Assembly: GCF_031954525.1 (NCBI RefSeq)
Contig: NZ_CP134867.1
Location: 1,550,001 to 1,614,000 of the forward strand
Direction: 5' to 3'
DNA: 64,000 bases
From: Dyella sp. BiH032
GTDB lineage: Bacteria; Pseudomonadota; Gammaproteobacteria; Xanthomonadales; Rhodanobacteraceae
The notes beneath the pieces are model-generated. The model had not been told where the DNA came from and did not search any database. It saw only the letters and a program-made list of their open reading frames with translations. Within the stretch, counting starts at the first letter, position 1. Each line of letters starts with the position of its first letter. Made by a program: the position numbers and the translations under genes. Of this stretch, positions 20,308-29,616 are shown piece after piece.

Positions 20308-20408
20308 TCGTTCTTCTGCGCAAAGCAGATCGGCGCCTATGCCGGCTTACAACTCAATATTGATTTCCGGTTTTATCGGATATCGGTGCACTCTGAAGGA
20401 TGTTTTTC

Positions 20409-20804
20409 ATGAGCATGACTGATCCCATCGCCGATCTGTTTACGCGCATCCGCAATGCCCAGGCTACGGGCAAGCAGGCTGTGAGCGTGCCGTCGTCGAA
20501 GCTGAAGGTGGCCATCGCCAACCTTCTCAAGAACGAGGGCTACATCCTCGACGCCAAGACCTCCTCCCAGGAAGGCAAGCCGGTGCTCGAGATCAAGCTC
20601 AAGTATTTCGAGGGCCGCCCGGCCATCGAGAGCATTTCCCGCGTTAGCCGCTCGGGCCTCCGCGTGTACCGCGGCAAGGACCAGCTGCCGAAGGTCCTGG
20701 GTGGCCTGGGTATCTCGATCATTTCGACGTCCGCCGGTCTGCTGACCGATGCCCAGGCTCGCGCCAAGGGCCTCGGCGGTGAAGTCATCGGCCAGGTCGC
20801 CTAA
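20409..20804 (+). CDS. rpsH: 30S ribosomal protein S8
   Basis: S8 (131 aa) binds the central domain of 16S rRNA and is the spc repressor in E. coli. The start is ATG 20409 ([16 protein letters not shown]), with GAAGGA at 20395-20400 at good spacing; ATG 20400 overlaps that site and ATG 20415 is a poorer third choice. The C-terminal signature [20 protein letters not shown] is intact. Confidence 0.97.
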   Translation: MSMTDPIADLFTRIRNAQATGKQAVSVPSSKLKVAIANLLKNEGYILDAKTSSQEGKPVLEIKLKYFEGRPAIESISRVSRSGLRVYRGKDQLPKVLGGLGISIISTSAGLLTDAQARAKGLGGEVIGQVA

Positions 20805-20814
20805 GGAGCCGACG

Positions 20815-21342
20815 ATGTCCCGTGTAGCCAAAAAGATCATCAATCTGCCGAAGGGCGTCGAGCTGAAGGCTGGCGCTGAAGGCATCTCCGTGAAGGGCCC
20901 GAAGGGCGCCCTGTCCACGCACAATCTCCCGGGCGTGTCCGTTGCCATCGATAACGGCAACGTGAGCATCCAGCTGGCCGAGGGCGCGGACCACAAGTTT
21001 GGCGGTACCGCGCGCGCGCTGCTGGCCAACATGGTCAAGGGCGTGTCCGAAGGGTACGAGCGCAAGCTAGAGCTGGTGGGCGTGGGTTACCGTGCCGCCA
21101 TGCAGGGCAAAGCGCTGAATCTCAGCCTCGGTTTCTCCCATCCGGTTGTGTTCAACGCGCCGGAAGGCATCACGCTGGAAACCCCGTCGCAGACCGAAAT
21201 CCTGATCAAGGGTTCGGACAAGCAGCTCGTGGGTGAAGTGGCGGCCAAGATTCGCGGCTATCGTCCGCCGGAACCCTATAAGGGCAAGGGCGTACGTTAT
21301 GCCGGCGAGAAGATCACCCTGAAGGAAGCCAAGAAGGCCTAA
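20815..21342 (+). CDS. rplF: 50S ribosomal protein L6
   Basis: L6 (175 aa) lies near the factor-binding site. It begins [16 protein letters not shown], and the C-terminal signature [16 protein letters not shown] is complete. AAGGAG precedes ATG 20815; the frame is open back into rpsH without L6 similarity. Confidence 0.97.
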   Translation: MSRVAKKIINLPKGVELKAGAEGISVKGPKGALSTHNLPGVSVAIDNGNVSIQLAEGADHKFGGTARALLANMVKGVSEGYERKLELVGVGYRAAMQGKALNLSLGFSHPVVFNAPEGITLETPSQTEILIKGSDKQLVGEVAAKIRGYRPPEPYKGKGVRYAGEKITLKEAKKA

Positions 21343-21386
21343 GGCGCTGAAAAGCGCGTGCCTATCCGCTTCCTGGAGAGAACACG

Positions 21387-21740
21387 ATGAACAAGAACGA
21401 ATCCCGCCTGCGTCGCGCCAAAGCCACCCGTTCCCATATCCGGAAGCTCGGCGTGGCCCGTCTGTCCGTGCATCGCACTGGTCAGCACATCTACGCCCAG
21501 GTATTCGATGCCTCGGGCAAGACGGTGGTCGCGGCTGCCTCGACGTTGCAGAAGTCCGTCGCCGAGAGCCTGAAGGGCACGAAGAACGTGGAAGCCGCCG
21601 CGGCCGTGGGCAAGGCGATTGCCGAGCGCGCCAAGGCGGCCGGTATCGAGGCCGTGGCGTTTGATCGCTCCGGCTTCCGCTATCACGGTCGCATCAAGGC
21701 GCTTGCTGACGCAGCACGCGAAGCTGGCCTGAAGTTCTAA
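21387..21740 (+). CDS. rplR: 50S ribosomal protein L18
   Basis: L18 (117 aa) binds 5S rRNA. It contains [20 protein letters not shown] and ends with [21 protein letters not shown] in the standard way. GGAGAG precedes the start. The 44-base spacer from rplF and the structured 111-base spacer to rpsE are longer than elsewhere in this block. Confidence 0.97.
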   Translation: MNKNESRLRRAKATRSHIRKLGVARLSVHRTGQHIYAQVFDASGKTVVAAASTLQKSVAESLKGTKNVEAAAAVGKAIAERAKAAGIEAVAFDRSGFRYHGRIKALADAAREAGLKF

Positions 21741-21745
21741 GCATT

Positions 21746-21774
21746 GGGCCGGGTGTCATCGTGACGCCCGGCCT
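21746..21774 (+). terminator. Strong hairpin between rplR and rpsE
   Basis: A 12-bp stem (21747-21758 with 21762-21773, one wobble) with a TCG loop, extendable by a G-T pair, is followed by GTTTCC rather than a T run. It is therefore a pause, processing or attenuation site rather than a firm terminator. No promoter was recognised between it and rpsE. Confidence 0.5.
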
Positions 21775-21821
21775 GTTTCCGCAGTAACTACAACTCCAAG
21801 CGGCTCAGCCGCAAGCAAAGT

Positions 21822-21835
21822 CCCGGATATCCGGG
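21822..21835 (+). promoter_or_regulatory. Perfect 14-bp palindrome just before rpsE
   Basis: CCCGGATATCCGGG is a perfect palindrome ending one base before an ATG at 21837 and 16 bases before the preferred rpsE start. It could be an operator or an RNA stem at the ribosome binding region. Function unknown; chance occurrence is possible in GC-rich DNA. Confidence 0.3.
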
Positions 21836-21851
21836 CATGACGGAAAAGAAT

Positions 21852-22361
21852 ATGTCTTCTACCGATCGCGAAAATTCGGACGGCCTGCTGGAAAAGCTGA
21901 TTGCCGTCAACCGCGTGGCCAAGACCGTGAAGGGTGGCCGCCAGATGAGCTTCACGGCGCTGACCGTCGTTGGTGATGGCGAAGGCCGCGTCGGCTTTGG
22001 TTACGGCAAGGCGCGTGAAGTGCCGGTTGCCATCTCCAAGGCGATGGATCGTGCGCGTCGCAACATGGTGACGGTCGATCTGAATAACGGCACGCTGTGG
22101 TACGCCATCAAGGCTAACCATGGTGCTGCCCGTGTGTTCATGCAGCCCGCTTCTGAAGGTACCGGCGTGATCGCTGGCGGCGCCATGCGTGCCGTGCTCG
22201 AAGTGGTCGGCGTGAAGAACGTGCTGGCCAAGGCTGTTGGTTCGCGCAACCCGATCAATCTGGTGCGCGCCACCATCAAGGGCCTGCAGGCTGTCGCCTC
22301 GCCGAAGCAGATCGCTGCCAAGCGTGGCAAGACCGTGGAAGAGGTGCTGGGCAATGGCTAA
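21852..22361 (+). CDS. rpsE: 30S ribosomal protein S5
   Basis: S5 (169 aa) is a fidelity protein next to S4 and S12. The double-stranded RNA-binding motif region [30 protein letters not shown] is split here into family hallmarks [11 protein letters not shown] and [14 protein letters not shown]. The preferred start is ATG 21852 ([16 protein letters not shown]), preceded by GGAAAAG; ATG 21837 would add MTEKN but lacks a ribosome binding site. The 3' end overlaps rpmD by 8 bases. Confidence 0.95.
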   Translation: MSSTDRENSDGLLEKLIAVNRVAKTVKGGRQMSFTALTVVGDGEGRVGFGYGKAREVPVAISKAMDRARRNMVTVDLNNGTLWYAIKANHGAARVFMQPASEGTGVIAGGAMRAVLEVVGVKNVLAKAVGSRNPINLVRATIKGLQAVASPKQIAAKRGKTVEEVLGNG

Positions 22362-22542
22362 TAACGAAAAGACCGTCCGCGTCCGCCTGGTGAAGGGCCT
22401 GCGCGGCGTGCAGAGCCGTCATCGCCTGAGCGTGAAGGCGCTCGGCCTGAACAAGCTCAACGACGTCCGTGAACTGAAGGACAGCCCGCAGGTGCGCGGC
22501 CTGATCAACACGGTCTATTACCTGGTCCGGGTCGAGGAGTAA
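22354..22542 (+). CDS. rpmD: 50S ribosomal protein L30
   Basis: L30 (62 aa) is a small large-subunit protein. ATG 22354 ([18 protein letters not shown]) overlaps the end of rpsE by 8 bases. GAAGAGGTG upstream can serve as ribosome binding site. The middle motif [20 protein letters not shown] is typical. Confidence 0.96.
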   Translation: MANNEKTVRVRLVKGLRGVQSRHRLSVKALGLNKLNDVRELKDSPQVRGLINTVYYLVRVEE

Positions 22543-22547
22543 GCAAC

Positions 22548-22979
22548 ATGCGTTTGAATGACATCAAGCCGGCCGCTGGTGCTCGCAAGACCCGTTTGCG
22601 TGTGGGTCGCGGTATCGGTTCGGGCCTGGGCAAGACCGCCGGTCGCGGTCACAAGGGTCAGCACGCCCGCGCTGGCGGTACCCATAAGTTCGGTTTCGAG
22701 GGCGGCCAGATGCCGCTGCAGCGTCGTCTTCCGAAGGTGGGCTTCCGCTCGAAGAAGAAGGCTGAGAACCAGGAAGTCTTCCTGTATCAGCTCGCAAATC
22801 TCAAGGCGGACGTGATCGACGTGGTCGTGCTGCATCAGGCCGGGCTGATCGATAGTCGTGCGAAGAAGGTCAAGGTCGTCGCCAAGGGCGAGATCGGTCG
22901 CGCGGTGAAGCTGTCGGGTGTGCTGGCTACGGTCGGCGCCAAGGCTGCGATCGAAGCTGCCGGCGGCAGCGTGGAGTAA
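22548..22979 (+). CDS. rplO: 50S ribosomal protein L15
   Basis: L15 (143 aa) is a late-assembly large-subunit protein. The glycine-rich N-terminus [20 protein letters not shown] and the segment [17 protein letters not shown] are family hallmarks. It starts 5 bases after rpmD and ends 4 bases before secY. Confidence 0.97.
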   Translation: MRLNDIKPAAGARKTRLRVGRGIGSGLGKTAGRGHKGQHARAGGTHKFGFEGGQMPLQRRLPKVGFRSKKKAENQEVFLYQLANLKADVIDVVVLHQAGLIDSRAKKVKVVAKGEIGRAVKLSGVLATVGAKAAIEAAGGSVE

Positions 22980-22983
22980 TCAA

Positions 22984-24309
22984 GTGGCGGCAGCCCAGGG
23001 CTCTTCGCTCGGATCGCTCGGCAAGCTGACCGAACTTCGTCAGCGCATCTTTTTCGTCATCGGTGCGCTGATCGTTTTCCGGCTCGGCTCGTTTATCCCG
23101 GTTCCGGGCGTCAATCCGGAAGCCATGACCAGCCTGATCGAATCGGGCGGCGGCCTGATGAATATGTTCAACATGTTCTCGGGTGGTTCGCTGGCGCGCT
23201 TTTCGGTGTTTGCGCTTGGCGTCGTGCCCTACATCTCTGCCTCCATCGTGGTGCAGATGATGGGTGCGGTGATTCCCAGTCTGCAGGCTTTGCGCAAAGA
23301 GGGTGAGGCGGGTCGTCGCAAGATGACAACCTACACTCGCTTCGGCACGGTGGGACTGGCGGCGTTTCAGGCCTTCGGCATCGCGGTAGCGCTGCAAAAG
23401 CAGGTTGCCAACGGCGGTGCGCCGGTCGTCTATACGCCGGGTATGGGCTTCATCATGGCATCTATTGTCGGCCTTACCGCCGGCACGATGTTCCTGATGT
23501 GGTTGGGTGAGCAGATCACCGAGCGAGGCATTGGCAACGGCATTTCGCTGCTGATCTTCGCGGGTATCGTGGCCGGACTGCCAGGTGCGGTCGGCCATAC
23601 GCTGACTATGGCCAGTAATGGCGAGCTCAGCGTCATCCGCCTGATCATGGTCGTTGGCCTGATCTTGGCTGTAACCGCGTTTGTCGTGTTCATGGAGCGA
23701 GCTCAACGACGTATCACCGTGAATTACGCGCGGCGATCCGGCGGGCAGCGCGCCTACATGAACCAGACGTCGCATTTGCCGTTGAAGATCAATATGGCGG
23801 GCGTTATTCCGCCGATCTTCGCCTCGAGCCTGCTCATGTTCCCGGCGACGGCGGCCACTTGGTTCACCGCAGGTCATCAATCCCGTTGGTTGCAGGAGCT
23901 TACTCAGGCGCTTACGCCGGGCGAGCCGCTGTATGACATCGTCTTTGCGGTCCTAGTTATCACCTTCGCCTTCTTCTATACGGCGATCGTGTTCAATTCC
24001 CAGGAAACCGCGGACAACCTCAAGCGCTCGGGTGCCCTCATTCCGGGCATCCGGCCAGGTCGCTCGACGGCCGACTACATCGACAGCGTCATGACCCGTT
24101 TGACTGGTGTCGGCGCGCTGTATCTGGTGCTTGTCTGCCTGGTGCCGTCGTTCATGCAAAAGGCTTGGCACGTTCCGTTCTACTTCGGCGGCACCTCTCT
24201 GCTGATCGTCGTGGTCGTGGTGATGGACTTCACTGCCCAAGTGCAGGCGCACCTGGTCAGTCACCAATATGAAAGTCTGCTCAAGAAGGCCAATCTCCGT
24301 CGCAACTGA
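22984..24309 (+). CDS. secY: Preprotein translocase subunit SecY
   Basis: SecY (441 aa) is the channel of the Sec translocon in the inner membrane, with about ten membrane segments. The start is set at GTG 22984 (residues [20 protein letters not shown] follow), four bases after the rplO stop; an ATG at 22918 lies inside rplO and gives unrelated residues. Motifs include [14 protein letters not shown] (TM1 and plug), [14 protein letters not shown] and the C-terminal cytosolic loop [13 protein letters not shown]. Translation is probably coupled to rplO. Confidence 0.96.
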   Translation: MAAAQGSSLGSLGKLTELRQRIFFVIGALIVFRLGSFIPVPGVNPEAMTSLIESGGGLMNMFNMFSGGSLARFSVFALGVVPYISASIVVQMMGAVIPSLQALRKEGEAGRRKMTTYTRFGTVGLAAFQAFGIAVALQKQVANGGAPVVYTPGMGFIMASIVGLTAGTMFLMWLGEQITERGIGNGISLLIFAGIVAGLPGAVGHTLTMASNGELSVIRLIMVVGLILAVTAFVVFMERAQRRITVNYARRSGGQRAYMNQTSHLPLKINMAGVIPPIFASSLLMFPATAATWFTAGHQSRWLQELTQALTPGEPLYDIVFAVLVITFAFFYTAIVFNSQETADNLKRSGALIPGIRPGRSTADYIDSVMTRLTGVGALYLVLVCLVPSFMQKAWHVPFYFGGTSLLIVVVVVMDFTAQVQAHLVSHQYESLLKKANLRRN

Positions 24310-24349
24310 GGCTGCTGGGGCGTCGGAGATGGGTCTAAGTCGGAGGGCG

Positions 24350-24366
24350 GCGGCACAAGGTGCCGC
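24350..24366 (+). terminator. Hairpin between secY and rpsM
   Basis: A perfect 7-bp stem (GCGGCAC 24350-24356 with GTGCCGC 24360-24366) has a 3-base AAG loop and is followed by AGGGCTTTCC. It sits just before a predicted promoter, so it may weakly separate spc from alpha transcription. The 133-base gap contains no rpmJ (L36), which normally sits here. Confidence 0.4.
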
Positions 24367-24371
24367 AGGGC

Positions 24372-24400
24372 TTTCCTGTCGGGGTAATTCAGGTTAGAAT
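24372..24400 (+). promoter_or_regulatory. Candidate promoter of the alpha operon
   Basis: TTTCCT (24372-24377), 17 bases, TAGAAT (24395-24400). The -10 is good and the -35 is weak. A small stem (TGCGCG 24401-24406 with CGCGCA 24412-24417) immediately follows. S4 represses this operon in E. coli through a pseudoknot at the rpsM start; no such fold can be confirmed by eye. Confidence 0.4.
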
Positions 24401-24442
24401 TGCGCGTTTACCGCGCACGAAACGCATCGGAGAAAGTACATC

Positions 24443-24799
24443 ATGGCGCGCATCGCGGGTGTCAATTTGCCGGTCCACAAGCACGTGTGGGTTGGCCTGC
24501 AAAGCATTTACGGCATCGGCCGCAGCCGGGCCAAGAAGGTCTGCGCGGACGCAGGCGTGGTTCCGACCACGCCGATCAAGTCCCTCAGCGAGGGCGAGGT
24601 GGAGAAGCTCCGCCAGGAAATCGGCAAATACGTCGTCGAAGGCGACCTGCGCCGTGAAGTCGGTATCGCGATCAAGCGCCTGATGGATCTTGGTTGCTAC
24701 CGCGGTCTGCGCCACCGTCGTGGCCTGCCGGTGCGCGGCCAGCGCACGCGTACCAACGCTCGCACCCGCAAGGGCCCGCGTCGCGCGATCAAGAAGTAA
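24443..24799 (+). CDS. rpsM: 30S ribosomal protein S13
   Basis: S13 (118 aa) forms bridges to the large subunit head. It begins [19 protein letters not shown] and contains [12 protein letters not shown] and [20 protein letters not shown], all standard. CGGAGAAAG precedes the start. First gene of the alpha operon, 12 bases before rpsK. Confidence 0.98.
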   Translation: MARIAGVNLPVHKHVWVGLQSIYGIGRSRAKKVCADAGVVPTTPIKSLSEGEVEKLRQEIGKYVVEGDLRREVGIAIKRLMDLGCYRGLRHRRGLPVRGQRTRTNARTRKGPRRAIKK

Positions 24800-24811
24800 C
24801 GGATTCCTACT

Positions 24812-25198
24812 ATGGCTAAGCCCGTCAAGACCAAGAAGAAGATCAAGCGCGTTGTCACGGATGCCGTGGCTCATGTGCAGGCCTCCTTCAACAACACCAT
24901 CGTGACCATCACCGACCGCCAGGGTAACGCCCTGTCGTGGGCCACTGCCGGCGGCGCGGGTTTCCGCGGCTCCCGTAAGTCCACCCCGTTTGCCGCTCAG
25001 GTCGCCGCCGAGAAGGCTGGCCGCGCGGCCGGCGACTACGGTGTGAAGACCGTCGAAGTGCGCATCAAGGGTCCGGGCCCGGGTCGCGAGTCGGCGGTGC
25101 GTTCGCTGAACGCGCTGGGCTACAAGGTCCTGAACATCATTGACGTTACGCCGATTCCGCACAACGGCTGCCGTCCCCCCAAGAAGCGTCGCGTCTAA
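24812..25198 (+). CDS. rpsK: 30S ribosomal protein S11
   Basis: S11 (128 aa) forms the platform near the E site. Motifs are [32 protein letters not shown] and the C-terminal [16 protein letters not shown]. It sits 12 bases after rpsM and 12 before rpsD. Confidence 0.98.
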   Translation: MAKPVKTKKKIKRVVTDAVAHVQASFNNTIVTITDRQGNALSWATAGGAGFRGSRKSTPFAAQVAAEKAGRAAGDYGVKTVEVRIKGPGPGRESAVRSLNALGYKVLNIIDVTPIPHNGCRPPKKRRV

Positions 25199-25210
25199 GG
25201 AGCACAGACC

Positions 25211-25837
25211 ATGGCACGTTATCGTGGAGCTACCTGCAAACTCGCGCGTCGTGAGGGTTCGGATCTGAGCCTGAAGAGCCCGGCGCGCGCTATCGACTCC
25301 AAGTGCAAACTGGAGAACAAGCCCGGCCAACACGGCGCGAACAAGCGCATGCGCATGTCGGACTACGCGCTTCAGCTGCGTGAAAAGCAGAAGGTCAAGC
25401 GCATCTATGGTGTGCTTGAGCGTCAGTTCAGCAACTACTACTCCAAGGCTTCGACGCTGAAAGGCAACACGGGCGAGAACCTGCTGCGCCTGCTGGAGAG
25501 CCGCCTGGACAATGTCGTCTATCGCATGGGCTTTGCGGTCACCCGCGCTCAGGCTCGTCAGCTGGTCAGCCACAAGGCTGTCCTCGTGAACGGCAAGAAG
25601 GTGAACATCCCGTCGTACCAGGTGCGTCCGGGCGACCAGGTCGCGTTGACCGAGCGTGCGCGCACTCAGCTGCGTGTGCAGGAAGCGGCCACCGTGTTCG
25701 ACACCATGGACCTCCGTCCGCAGTGGGTTGAAGTGGACGCCAAGAAGTTCGAGGGCACCTTCAAGGCCGTGCCGGATCGTGGCGACCTGCCGTCCGACAT
25801 CAATGAAAGCCTGATCGTCGAGCTTTATTCGAAGTAA
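25211..25837 (+). CDS. rpsD: 30S ribosomal protein S4
   Basis: S4 (208 aa) initiates small-subunit assembly and represses the alpha operon in E. coli. The S4 RNA-binding domain is visible in [14 protein letters not shown] and [23 protein letters not shown] precedes ATG 25211. rpoA follows 16 bases later. Confidence 0.98.
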   Translation: MARYRGATCKLARREGSDLSLKSPARAIDSKCKLENKPGQHGANKRMRMSDYALQLREKQKVKRIYGVLERQFSNYYSKASTLKGNTGENLLRLLESRLDNVVYRMGFAVTRAQARQLVSHKAVLVNGKKVNIPSYQVRPGDQVALTERARTQLRVQEAATVFDTMDLRPQWVEVDAKKFEGTFKAVPDRGDLPSDINESLIVELYSK

Positions 25838-25853
25838 TTTACCGGAGCACTGC

Positions 25854-26852
25854 ATGGCAGTTTCGTCAACTAGCGTGCTGCGGCCTCGCGGCCTCAGCGT
25901 CGAGCAGCTCGGAGCGAACCGCGCCAAAGTGGTCGTCGAGCCGCTCGAGCGTGGTTTCGGCCACACCCTGGGCAACGCGCTGCGCCGCGTGTTGCTCTCT
26001 TCGATCCCCGGCAGCGCCATCGTCGAGGTCGAGATTGATGGCGTGCTTCATGAGTACACCACTCTGGAAGGTCTGCAGGAGGACGTGATCGAAGTCCTGC
26101 TGAACCTCAAGGAAGTGGCGATCCGTCAGCATACGGGCGACGAGGTCACGCTGACCCTTTCCAAGAAGGGCAAGGGCGTGGTCACCGCCGGCGATATCGC
26201 CGTCGACCACACGGTGGAGATCGTCAATCCCGAACACGTGATCTGCCACCTGACCAAGGACATCGCGCTGAACATGCGCCTGAAGGTGCGTCGTGGCGTC
26301 GGCTACCAGCCGGCCAGCGCGCGCCAGCATCCCGACGAGGAGGCCCGTCCGATCGGGCGCCTGCAGTTGGATGCCTCCTTCGCGCCGGTGCTGCGCGTGG
26401 CTTACGAAGTGGACGCCGCTCGCGTCGAGCAGCGCACCAACCTCGACAAGCTCGTGCTGGACATCGAGACCAATGGCACCATCGGTGCGGAAGACGCGGT
26501 CCGCAAGGCTGCCGAGATCCTCAACGATCAGCTGTCGGTGTTCGGTGACTTCTCGCGCCGCGAGAGCGCCACCGACAAGGCGGAGAAGGGCGGTTTCGAC
26601 CCGCTCCTGCTGCGCCCGATCGACGATCTGGAGCTCACTGTGCGTTCGGCGAACTGCCTGAAGGCCGAGAGCATCTATTACATCGGCGATCTGGTGCAGA
26701 AGACCGAGGTCGAGCTGCTCAAGACTCCAAACCTGGGCAAGAAGTCCCTGACCGAAATCAAGGACGTCCTGGGTGGTCGTGGTCTCGCACTCGGCATGAA
26801 GCTCGAGAACTGGCCGCCGCCGGGTCTGTCGCACGGCATGCAGCTGGGCTGA
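25854..26852 (+). CDS. rpoA: DNA-directed RNA polymerase subunit alpha
   Basis: Alpha (332 aa) dimerises to start polymerase assembly. The N-terminal domain shows [19 protein letters not shown]. The C-terminal domain, which contacts UP elements and activators, starts near residue 250 and contains [18 protein letters not shown] and [19 protein letters not shown], with the conserved Arg (VRSAN) and Asn. CGGAG precedes ATG 25854. It is in the alpha operon between rpsD and rplQ. Confidence 0.98.
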   Translation: MAVSSTSVLRPRGLSVEQLGANRAKVVVEPLERGFGHTLGNALRRVLLSSIPGSAIVEVEIDGVLHEYTTLEGLQEDVIEVLLNLKEVAIRQHTGDEVTLTLSKKGKGVVTAGDIAVDHTVEIVNPEHVICHLTKDIALNMRLKVRRGVGYQPASARQHPDEEARPIGRLQLDASFAPVLRVAYEVDAARVEQRTNLDKLVLDIETNGTIGAEDAVRKAAEILNDQLSVFGDFSRRESATDKAEKGGFDPLLLRPIDDLELTVRSANCLKAESIYYIGDLVQKTEVELLKTPNLGKKSLTEIKDVLGGRGLALGMKLENWPPPGLSHGMQLG

Positions 26853-26859
26853 TGCAACA

Positions 26860-26886
26860 CGGGGCGATCGGCATTCGATCGCCCCG
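26860..26886 (+). terminator. Hairpin between rpoA and rplQ
   Basis: An 11-bp perfect stem (26860-26870 with 26876-26886) with a GCATT loop starts 8 bases after the rpoA stop. It has no T run, so it probably protects or processes the rpoA mRNA end rather than stopping transcription; rplQ has no convincing promoter of its own. A second short stem (26939-26944 with 26951-26956) precedes a TATAAC box at about 26962, but no matching -35 was found. Confidence 0.5.
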
Positions 26887-27063
26887 CGCAGTTGGAAGAT
26901 TCGGTGGATGCCGAGTGCAGTTCTGCCGGAAGCTGGAAGCGGCCCATAGAGGCCGCGCTCTTATAACAAGGCGTTTTTAGAGCCTTGAATAGCGGGTAAC
27001 CGCGGGAAGCCGGATCATCCTGACCGGACTTTTCATAACAACAGACCAAAGAGAGTAATCACC

Positions 27064-27450
27064 ATGCGCCACCAGAAATCCGGTCGCAAGCTCAACCGCA
27101 CGAGCAGTCATCGCGAAGCGATGTTCAAGAACATGGCCGCGTCGCTGATCAAGCACGAGCTGATCCGCACCACGCTTCCGAAGGCCAAGGAACTCCGCCG
27201 CATCGCCGAGCCGCTCATCACGCTCGCGAAGACCGATGGCGTCGCCAACCGCCGCCTCGCATTCTCGCGTCTGCGCGACAAGCAGGCCGTGGGCAAGCTG
27301 TTCGTCGAGCTCGGCCCGCGCTACAGCCAGCGTCCCGGCGGTTACCTGCGTATCCTCAAGTGCGGCTTCCGTCCGGGCGACAACGCCCCGATGGCCTATG
27401 TCGAGCTGGTGGATCGTCCGCGTACCGAAGCCGCTGCCGACGCCGAATAA
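27064..27450 (+). CDS. rplQ: 50S ribosomal protein L17
   Basis: L17 (128 aa) is a large-subunit protein near the tunnel exit. It begins [20 protein letters not shown] and contains [22 protein letters not shown], both diagnostic. Its 211-base upstream gap is the longest inside the alpha operon. A strong terminator follows 30 bases after its stop. Confidence 0.97.
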   Translation: MRHQKSGRKLNRTSSHREAMFKNMAASLIKHELIRTTLPKAKELRRIAEPLITLAKTDGVANRRLAFSRLRDKQAVGKLFVELGPRYSQRPGGYLRILKCGFRPGDNAPMAYVELVDRPRTEAAADAE

Positions 27451-27479
27451 GCCAGGCGCAGTTTCAAGGAAATACCCAG

Positions 27480-27509
27480 ACCCCGGTCGGTTACCCGACC
27501 GGGGTTTTT
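27480..27509 (+). terminator. Rho-independent terminator after rplQ
   Basis: An 11-bp perfect stem (27480-27490 with 27495-27505), TTAC loop and a five-T run. It ends the ribosomal superoperon. Confidence 0.92.
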
Positions 27510-27631
27510 CTTTGGATGCAGAGATTTGGCCCGCAGAGGTGCTTCCTGCCAGGTAAATGGGAAAAGGCTCTGCTGACAGCGCCACGGGGAGCGGGTAATG
27601 TCGCCGTTCCGCATCGCAGCAAGCTCGAGCT

Positions 27632-28135
27632 ATGAATCCTTTTCGTTGGTCGTATCGCGTCAGCTTCCTCGCCGGTTTTCTGGTCTGCGCCGCCCTGCTC
27701 GGTTTCGCCCTGTACGCGGAACACGTGCTCGGGATGGAGCCTTGCCCCCTGTGCATCTTTCAGCGCATCGCCTTCATGGTGATGGGCGTATTTTTCCTGC
27801 TGGGAGCACTTCATGCCCCGCGCGGCAAAAGCGGGCGCTGGGTTTATACCGGGGGTGTCCTGCTGGGTGCGGTGGGCGGCATCTTCACGGCGGGCCGCCA
27901 CCTCTGGATCCAGTCGCTGCCGGCCGATCAGGTGCCGGCCTGCGGGCCCAATCTGGCGTACATGATGGACGCGTTCCCGCTGGCCAAGGTACTGAAGATG
28001 GTGTTCACCGGCTCGGGCGAGTGCGCGAAGGTCGAACCCATCCTCGGCTTGCCGATGCCGGCTTGGACGCTGTTCTGGTACCTGGTGCTGGTCCTGCTGG
28101 CGGTGCGTGCCGCAACCCGCTGGGAACGCCAGTGA
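27632..28135 (+). CDS. dsbB: Disulfide bond formation protein B
   Basis: DsbB (167 aa) is an inner-membrane protein that reoxidises periplasmic DsbA and passes electrons to quinone. Four membrane segments are visible at about 12-30, 44-61, 70-87 and 144-160. The first redox pair is C38-P-L-C41, followed by FQR with the conserved arginine at 45. The second pair is C104 and C131 in the second periplasmic loop. All essential residues are present. No clear ribosome binding site is seen before ATG 27632. It stands alone between the rplQ terminator and the DAHP synthase gene, 46 bases upstream of it. Confidence 0.95.
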   Translation: MNPFRWSYRVSFLAGFLVCAALLGFALYAEHVLGMEPCPLCIFQRIAFMVMGVFFLLGALHAPRGKSGRWVYTGGVLLGAVGGIFTAGRHLWIQSLPADQVPACGPNLAYMMDAFPLAKVLKMVFTGSGECAKVEPILGLPMPAWTLFWYLVLVLLAVRAATRWERQ

Positions 28136-28181
28136 GCCATCAAATGCCTATGCTTGCGCACAAGATAGAGGAGGGCGTTTC

Positions 28182-29552
28182 GTGAACGCCGACATGCAAA
28201 GGGTGGCCGCGCCGGCCGCCTGGACGCCGGAATCCTGGCAGTCCCGAACCGCCATGCAGCAACCGCTCTACGAAAGTGCGGACGAACTGGCGCGGGCCAC
28301 CGCGCACCTGGCTCGACTGCCTCCCCTGGTCACCTCCTGGGAGGTTCTGGCGCTCAAGCAGGCGCTGGCCGAGGCGCAGGAGGGCCAGCGCTTTCTGCTC
28401 CAGGGCGGTGATTGCGCCGAGAGCTTCGCCGACTGCACTAGTCCCGTGATTTCCAATCGCCTCAAGGTGCTGCTGCAGATGAGCCTGGTGATGGTGCATG
28501 GACTCAAGAAGCCCGTGCTCCGGGTCGGCCGTTTTGCCGGCCAGTACGCCAAGCCCCGTTCGACGGATATGGAGACCCGTGACGGTGTGACTTTGCCGAG
28601 CTTCCGCGGCGACCTGGTCAATAGCCCCGAATTCACCCCGAACGCGCGCCGCGCCGATCCGCAGCGCCTGATCCAGGCGCACGCGCATTCGGCGCTGACG
28701 ATGAACTTCGTCCGCGCTCTGATCGATGGCGGGTTCGCCGACCTGCACCATCCGGAATATTGGGATCTCGCCTGGGTGGAGCACTCCCCGCTGGCGGCGG
28801 AATACCGCCGCATGGTCGCCGGCATCGGCGACTCCCTGCGCTTCATGGAAACGCTCGCCGGCCCCATTGCCAGCTTCACGCGTGTCGATTTCTTCACCTC
28901 GCACGAGGCGCTGCTGCTGCATTACGAGCAGGCGCTGACTCGTCAGGTCCCGCGGCACCAGGGCTGGTTCAACCTGTCCACGCATTTCCCCTGGATCGGC
29001 ATGCGCACGGCCGCACTCGATGGCGCCCACGTCGAGTATTTCCGCGGTATCCGCAATCCCATCGCGGTCAAGGTCGGCCCTTCGGTGACGCCGGAGCAGT
29101 TGTTGCCGCTGATCGACGCGCTCAATCCCGATGAAGAACCTGGCCGCCTCACGCTGATCCACCGCATGGGCAACGGCCAGATCGCCAAGGCTCTGCCGCC
29201 GCTGCTCGACGCGGTCAGGCGCGAAGGGCGCCGGGTGCTGTGGGTGGCCGATCCCATGCACGGCAACACCGAGAGCACGTCCAATGGCTACAAGACCCGC
29301 CGCTTCGACAACATCCGCGGCGAGCTGGATCAGGCCTTCGACATTCACGCCGCCGCCGGTACCCGGCTCGGTGGCGTCCATCTCGAACTCACCGGTGAGG
29401 ATGTCACCGAGTGCATGGGCGGCGCGCGAGATCTCAGCGAGACGGATCTGGACCGCGCCTACAAGTCCACCGTCGACCCTCGGCTCAATTACGAGCAGTC
29501 GCTGGAACTGGCGATGCTGATCGTGCGGAAATCCCAGAAATCCGCGGGCTGA
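28182..29552 (+). CDS. 3-deoxy-7-phosphoheptulonate synthase, class II
   Basis: This 456-aa enzyme joins phosphoenolpyruvate and erythrose 4-phosphate, the first step of the shikimate pathway. It is the class II (plant/AroA-II) type, recognised by LLQGGDCAESFADC with the metal-binding cysteine, RVGRFAGQYAKPRS, and WVADPMHGNTES with metal-binding histidine. The chosen start is GTG 28182, with GAGGAGGG at 28168-28175; ATG 28194 is an alternative four codons in. Length matches the family. A terminator follows. Feedback regulation cannot be judged. Confidence 0.94.
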   Translation: MNADMQRVAAPAAWTPESWQSRTAMQQPLYESADELARATAHLARLPPLVTSWEVLALKQALAEAQEGQRFLLQGGDCAESFADCTSPVISNRLKVLLQMSLVMVHGLKKPVLRVGRFAGQYAKPRSTDMETRDGVTLPSFRGDLVNSPEFTPNARRADPQRLIQAHAHSALTMNFVRALIDGGFADLHHPEYWDLAWVEHSPLAAEYRRMVAGIGDSLRFMETLAGPIASFTRVDFFTSHEALLLHYEQALTRQVPRHQGWFNLSTHFPWIGMRTAALDGAHVEYFRGIRNPIAVKVGPSVTPEQLLPLIDALNPDEEPGRLTLIHRMGNGQIAKALPPLLDAVRREGRRVLWVADPMHGNTESTSNGYKTRRFDNIRGELDQAFDIHAAAGTRLGGVHLELTGEDVTECMGGARDLSETDLDRAYKSTVDPRLNYEQSLELAMLIVRKSQKSAG

Positions 29553-29573
29553 GTCCACCCATCCGTCCTTACG

Positions 29574-29602
29574 AAAAGGGGCGCCTCGGCGCCCCTTTCT
29601 CT
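29574..29602 (+). terminator. Rho-independent terminator after the DAHP synthase gene
   Basis: Arms AAAGGGGCGCC (29575-29585) and GGCGCCCCTTT (29588-29598) pair over 11 bp and run into TTTCTCTTT. It lies between convergent genes and could act on both strands. The same arms recur at 48708. Confidence 0.8.
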
Positions 29603-29616
29603 TTCGCGAACCGTTG

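Noticed and set aside
26939-26967. Promoter for rplQ at the TATAAC box
   Set aside because: No acceptable -35 at 16-18 bases, and a hairpin occupies that position.
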